A DNA stretch of 64,000 nucleotides, taken from assembly GCA_036496585.1 (NCBI GenBank), contig DASXLB010000080.1, positions 28,858-92,857 on the forward strand. The letters run 5' to 3'. Of this stretch, positions 60,675 to 64,000 are shown in pieces. A program made the position numbers and the translations under genes. The stretch is from Vicinamibacterales bacterium. Its GTDB lineage: Bacteria; Acidobacteriota; Vicinamibacteria; Vicinamibacterales; 2-12-FULL-66-21. Numbering within the stretch: position 1 is the stretch's first letter; the number at the start of each line of letters is the position of its first letter. The notes beneath the pieces were generated by a model. That model made no database searches, was not told the DNA's origin, and worked only from the letters and a program-made list of their open reading frames with translations.

Positions 60675-62051
60675 CTACCCGCCGGCCGGCAGGTCGATTG
60701 TGAAGACTGCGCCGTGCGGCGCGGCGTTGGCGGCGCTGATCGTGCCGCCGTGCAGTCCCACCAGGTGGCGCACGATCGACAGTCCGAGGCCGGTGCCGCC
60801 GGGATCGCGCCCGTCGCGGGTTCGCGCCTTGTCGACGCGGTAGAACCGCTCGAAGACGCGCTGCAGATCGGCCGGCGGAATGCCCGGGCCCTCGTCGGCG
60901 AGCCGCAGGCGCAGGCGGCCCGCGGCCGCTGTCACCGTCACGGTGATGCGTCCACCGTCGGGCGAATAGTTCGCCGCGTTCTCGATCAGGTTGCGCAGCA
61001 CGTCCTGCAGCTTGTGGGGATCGCCGTTCACGGTCGTGGCCGCCGGGTCGATCGCTCGCTCGAGCCGGAGATGCTTGCCGGCGAGCACCGAGGCCAGATC
61101 GGCTTCCACCGCCGTCACCAGTCCATCGACCGAGCAGGGGAGCCGATCGACGGTCTCCTGTCCGGCCTCGATCCGCGCCAGGCGGAGGAGATCGCGGACC
61201 AGACGCTCCATGCGCAGCGTGTGGCGGCTGATGATCTCGAGGAATGTCCGGCTCTCCTCGGGCGTCGCGTCGGCGAGCGCCTCGACGTAGCCGCGGATCG
61301 CGGTCAACGGCGTGCGCAGCTCGTGCGACACGTTGGCGACGAAGTCGCGGCGGATACGGTCGGTGCGGCGCAGGTCGCTGATGTCGTGGAACACGACGAC
61401 CGCGGCGCGGCCGGCGGCGACGTTGACCGGCGCCGTGCGGGCGATCATCGTCTGCGACTCGTCGGCGACGCCGGTCAGCTCGACGCTCGTCACCGGCTGT
61501 CCCGCCAATGCCGCCGCGATCTGGCCGGCCACCGCGGGATGGCGCACGATCTCGGGATAGCTCCGGCCCGCGATGGCGTCGTCGAGATGCAGCATCCGCC
61601 GCGCGGCGTCGTTGGCGAGCTGCAGCCGCCCGTGTTCGTTGACGACGAGCACGCCTTCGACCATGCCCGAGAGGATGGCTTCGAGCCGCGCGCTGTCGGC
61701 CGACAGCCTGGCCAGCCGCGCCGCGACGTCGCGCGCCAGCGCGTCGAGGTTGCCGGAGATGGTGCCGATTTCGTCGGTCCCGTAGTCGGGCAGGAGGCGC
61801 GCGAAATCGCCGCTAGCATAGCGGCGGGCCCGTTCGTCGAGGTGTCGCATGCGGCGCCGCACTGGCGCCAGCACCGCCGCGAACACCGCCGAGGCGGCAA
61901 CCATGCCGCCGGCGAAGGCGAGTGCCGCCCGCTGGGTGTGCCAGGCGGCCGGCAGCCGCGGCGCGGCAAACGCAGCGATCGCGAGAGCCGTGGCGACGCC
62001 CGCGGCGGCGGCAACGGTCCCCCCGGCGGCGAGTCGGCCGGCGAAGGTCAT
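60675..62051 (-). CDS. phoR: PhoR-type sensor histidine kinase
   Basis: 458 residues. Two N-terminal helices (about 8-30 and 42-62), HAMP-like linker, a PAS-like domain (about 118-225), then DHp with phospho-acceptor His243 in NVSHELRTPLTAIRGY. The ATPase domain has N box NLIENAANYSPDGG, G boxes DEGPGIP and GGTGLGLSIVRHL. It senses phosphate status via PstSCAB/PhoU. The ATG overlaps the regulator stop (ATGA). The short periplasmic loop is typical of PhoR. Confidence 0.92.
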   Translation of the reverse strand: MTFAGRLAAGGTVAAAAGVATALAIAAFAAPRLPAAWHTQRAALAFAGGMVAASAVFAAVLAPVRRRMRHLDERARRYASGDFARLLPDYGTDEIGTISGNLDALARDVAARLARLSADSARLEAILSGMVEGVLVVNEHGRLQLANDAARRMLHLDDAIAGRSYPEIVRHPAVAGQIAAALAGQPVTSVELTGVADESQTMIARTAPVNVAAGRAAVVVFHDISDLRRTDRIRRDFVANVSHELRTPLTAIRGYVEALADATPEESRTFLEIISRHTLRMERLVRDLLRLARIEAGQETVDRLPCSVDGLVTAVEADLASVLAGKHLRLERAIDPAATTVNGDPHKLQDVLRNLIENAANYSPDGGRITVTVTAAAGRLRLRLADEGPGIPPADLQRVFERFYRVDKARTRDGRDPGGTGLGLSIVRHLVGLHGGTISAANAAPHGAVFTIDLPAGG

Positions 62052-62746
62052 CGATCCTCGAGGCGGTAGCCGAACTGCTTGATGGTGGCGATGGCCTCGG
62101 AGAGGAACGGCAGCTTCTCGCGCAGCCGGCGCACGTGCACGTCGACGGTCCTGGTGCCGCCGGTGTACTGGTAGCCCCACACGTCGCTGAGCAGCAGATC
62201 GCGCGAGAGCACGCGGCCCCGGTGCTCGACGAGATACTGCAGCAGCAGGAATTCCTTGGCCGTCAGCCGCACCTCCGCTCCCGAGGCGTGCACCGCATGG
62301 CGCTCGACGTCGATGGTCAGCGGCCCGTAGGCGAGCACCGGCCCGGCCGGCGGCCGCTGCACGCGGCGCAGCAGCGCCGCGATCCGCGCCGCCAGCTCGC
62401 GCGGGCTGAACGGCTTGGTCACATAGTCGTCGGCGCCCAGCTCGAGCCCGGCAATCCGTTCCGCTTCTTCGCCGCGAGCGGTCAGCATGATGATCGGGAT
62501 GGCCGCCGTCGCCGGATCGTGGCGGAGGGCCTGGCACACCAGCAGGCCGTCCATGCCCGGCAGCATCAGGTCGAGCAGAATCAGGTCCGGCGGCGACGCT
62601 TTGACCCGCGGGAGCACAGTCGTACCCGTCGCGGCGATCTCCGTCGCGTGCCCCGCTTTGCCGAGGGCATGCGCGATCAGGTCGGCAATGTCTTTTTCGT
62701 CTTCGACGATGAGGATGCGGCTCACAGGCGGTTCGAGGACACTCAT
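62048..62746 (-). CDS. phoB: PhoB-type response regulator (partner of PhoR)
   Basis: 232 residues from the ATG at 62746. The receiver domain has Asp59 (LILLDLMLP), the Thr in MLTARGEE and Lys in VTKPFS. The winged-helix domain contains LTAKEFLLLQYL and RTVDVHVRRLREKLP. It forms an operon with phoR and probably binds the 11-bp-phased boxes described here. A second PhoB-like regulator lies at 46.9 kb, so which one is the main activator is open. Confidence 0.92.
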   Translation of the reverse strand: MSVLEPPVSRILIVEDEKDIADLIAHALGKAGHATEIAATGTTVLPRVKASPPDLILLDLMLPGMDGLLVCQALRHDPATAAIPIIMLTARGEEAERIAGLELGADDYVTKPFSPRELAARIAALLRRVQRPPAGPVLAYGPLTIDVERHAVHASGAEVRLTAKEFLLLQYLVEHRGRVLSRDLLLSDVWGYQYTGGTRTVDVHVRRLREKLPFLSEAIATIKQFGYRLEDR

Positions 62747-62770
62747 TCTCGCATCCGCCGGCGCTTTCCG

Positions 62771-62777
62771 TAAAATA
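62771..62777. promoter_or_regulatory. overlapping divergent -10 elements
   Basis: TAAAAT on the plus strand (62771-62776), 6 bp before the ATG at 62783, overlaps TATTTT on the minus strand (62777-62772), 25 bp before phoB. The 6-bp gap on the plus side is AGGAGG, directly abutting the ATG. Confidence 0.4.
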
Positions 62778-62782
62778 GGAGG

Positions 62783-63238
62783 ATGCTGGCGCTGTTCGTC
62801 GCAGCCTGGGTGGCGCAGGCCGCCGTGACTTCTCGAGAGACACCACAAGTCGTGCTGAAGACGTCGGCGAACGTGAGCGAGGTCGCGCCGGGCGGGACGG
62901 TCACGCTGCAGCTCGAGGTCACGCCCAGGCCGAAGCTGCACGTCTATGCGCCGGGTGTGGCCGGCTACATTCCGATCCAGCTCACGCTTGCGGCCGATCC
63001 GGCGTTGACGATCGCCAAGGCCACATATCCGCCCGGCCAGAAGTACGTGGAGCCGGCGCTCAACGAGACCGCGCTCGTCTATGCGAAGCCGTTTCGCATC
63101 ACCGACGCAGTTGCTGTTGCGCGCACCGCGTCCGGCGCCGTGACGATCAGGGGCACGGTCCGGTATCAGGCATGCGACGAGACGATCTGCTATCTGCCGA
63201 AGACCGTCCCCGTCGAGTGGACGGTGACAGTGAAGTAG
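62783..63238 (+). CDS. stand-alone DsbD alpha-domain (DsbD_N) periplasmic protein
   Basis: 151 residues with a short signal (LALFVAAWVAQAA) and an immunoglobulin-like DsbD N-terminal domain. VRYQACDETICYLPKTVPVEW carries the Cys pair that in DsbD shuttles electrons to periplasmic partners. The membrane beta and thioredoxin-like gamma parts of DsbD are missing from the gene and neighbourhood. It may work with a separate CcdA-type protein elsewhere. Confidence 0.85.
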   Translation: MLALFVAAWVAQAAVTSRETPQVVLKTSANVSEVAPGGTVTLQLEVTPRPKLHVYAPGVAGYIPIQLTLAADPALTIAKATYPPGQKYVEPALNETALVYAKPFRITDAVAVARTASGAVTIRGTVRYQACDETICYLPKTVPVEWTVTVK

Positions 63239-63256
63239 GGGCGGCGACGAGTCCGA

Positions 63257-63262
63257 TATAAT
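63257..63262 (+). promoter_or_regulatory. candidate -10 (TATAAT) of the NicO/UreH-like gene
   Basis: A perfect TATAAT ends 8 bp before the TTG at 63271, without a Shine-Dalgarno. No -35 was found at 16-18 bp. Confidence 0.5.
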
Positions 63263-63270
63263 CGGCGATC

Positions 63271-63897
63271 TTGGTCCTGCTCCTGTCGGCGTTCGCACTC
63301 GGGTTTCTCCATGGGCTTGGCGGCGATCACCTGATGGCGATCGCGACGCTGTCGATGGACGGCGCCTCCCGGTCGGCCGCGGCGCGCCGCGCCCGCGCGC
63401 TCGGCGTGGCGCTGCGCTTCGCCGGCGGACACGCGCTGCTGCTCGGCTGCGGCGCGGCGCTCATCGTGCTCGTGGGCTGGTCCATCCCGGTGCACGTGGA
63501 GCGCGGCGGGGAGATGCTGGGGGGAGCGCTCCTGATCGTGATGGGGCTGGTGACGCTCCAGCACCTGACGCGCCACAGCCACGCGGCCGACGCCGCGCAG
63601 CCGCATCAGCACTCGCACCTGCCGACGATGATCGGCGCGGCGTTCGCGGTGAGCAGCCTGCGCGCGGTCGTGATGCTGACGCCGTTCGGCCAGCGCGCCG
63701 GCAGCCAGCCGCTGCCCATGCTGCTGGCGCTCATCGTGATCTTCGCCGTCGGGATCCTCGCCTCGATGTCGCTGTTCGGAGTGCTGCTGGCCGGCCTGCT
63801 CTCGACGCGCACGCTGCAGCGCGTCGGCCACGGCGCCGGCGCGCTGGTCGGCGTGTCGTCGATCCTGCTCGGCATCGCCTGGGTCGCCACCGCTTAG
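63271..63897 (+). CDS. NicO/UreH-like nickel/cobalt-type transporter
   Basis: 208 residues with about six helices. FLHGLGGDHLMAIATL near the start is the HxxxxDH motif of NiCoT/NicO metal transporters, and RHSHAADAAQPHQHSH is a His-rich cytoplasmic loop (about 100-117). FAGGHALLLG matches the second conserved region. It likely moves Ni2+ or Co2+ across the inner membrane; direction is unknown. TTG start with TATAAT 8 bp upstream. Confidence 0.78.
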   Translation: MVLLLSAFALGFLHGLGGDHLMAIATLSMDGASRSAAARRARALGVALRFAGGHALLLGCGAALIVLVGWSIPVHVERGGEMLGGALLIVMGLVTLQHLTRHSHAADAAQPHQHSHLPTMIGAAFAVSSLRAVVMLTPFGQRAGSQPLPMLLALIVIFAVGILASMSLFGVLLAGLLSTRTLQRVGHGAGALVGVSSILLGIAWVATA

Positions 63898-63898
63898 A

Positions 63899-63938
63899 AC
63901 ACGAAGGGCACGAAGGAAGGCGAAGGGGACGAAGGTTC
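63899..63938. repeat. CACGAAGG-type intergenic repeat
   Basis: Units ACACGAAGGGCACGAAGGA and GGCGAAGGGGACGAAGG follow the NicO-like gene. They belong to the same family as 31036-31090. Confidence 0.6.
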
Positions 63939-63971
63939 GTTTCTTCGTTCGCAGCTGGCGTTGGCGTTGTG

Positions 63972-63986
63972 CTTTGTGATACAAAG
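63972..63986. promoter_or_regulatory. perfect palindrome CTTTGT-GAT-ACAAAG, candidate operator
   Basis: Six-base arms with a 3-bp spacer lie 4 bp before an ATG at 63991 that runs off the window. The size and symmetry suit a dimeric repressor site. Confidence 0.4.
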
Positions 63987-64000
63987 TTAAATGCCAATGA

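Overview
The window is GC-rich bacterial chromosome (roughly two thirds G+C), gene-dense, with many ATGA/GTGA stop-start overlaps, many GTG/TTG starts, and three degenerate repeat families (TTCCACAT, CACGAAGG and possibly GGGCAG units). Gene content fits a Gram-negative, outer-membrane-bearing Acidobacteriota, perhaps the Vicinamibacteria lineage: a MoxR/DUF58/VWA/DUF4175 operon, many secreted metalloproteins, TolC/RND systems and OprP-like porins. The taxonomic call is inference; no rRNA or tRNA gene was recognised.

Layout. 1-0.9 kb: end of a flavoprotein gene overlapping an ICMT-type methyltransferase, reminiscent of phenolic-lipid (SrsB/SrsC-like) tailoring. 0.9-5 kb: PIG-V-like membrane glycosyltransferase and a secreted TPR metalloprotease. 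5-16.2 kb: one long operon DUF4159, MoxR ATPase, DUF58, BatA-like VWA, DUF4175, second VWA protein, and a C13/caspase-fold protein without its catalytic Cys. 16.2-20.6 kb: rhomboid protease, cNMP-binding/thioredoxin-reductase-like flavoprotein, an outer-membrane-like protein, a histidine phosphatase. 20.6-26.6 kb: heavy-metal RND efflux operon on the minus strand. 26.6-30.1 kb: zinc-ribbon protein, FHA-GAF-PP2C phosphatase and a LeuA-like enzyme. 30.1-32.6 kb: yacG, citrate synthase and a glutaminyl-cyclase-like M28 enzyme in one operon.

32.6-62.7 kb is a phosphate and polyphosphate island: phoU-pstB, two tandem thymidylate-kinase-like genes, ppx, a CHAD protein, sixA, ppk1, a PhoB-like regulator, pstSCA, two phosphate-type porins, DUF47-Pit, and phoB-phoR. 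Interspersed are glgC, a DUF155 protein, a PHP enzyme plus glycosyltransferase, and an RND/TolC efflux operon. 62.7-64 kb: a stand-alone DsbD-alpha domain protein and a NicO/UreH-like transporter.

The strongest unlisted signal is regulatory. Upstream of pstB, of porin-pstSCA, of the PhoB-like regulator, of a decayed glycerophosphodiesterase gene and of the PHP gene lie three 5-bp half-sites of type [G/T]T[T/A]AC repeated every 11 bp, followed by exactly 21 bp and a TANNNT-type -10. In four of these five the start codon follows the -10 by only 6-8 bp. I read this as the PHO box of this organism. More widely, about fifteen genes have a TANNNT hexamer 6-12 bp before the start codon and no Shine-Dalgarno, suggesting extensive leaderless transcription, and five divergent gene pairs share overlapping or closely spaced -10 elements.
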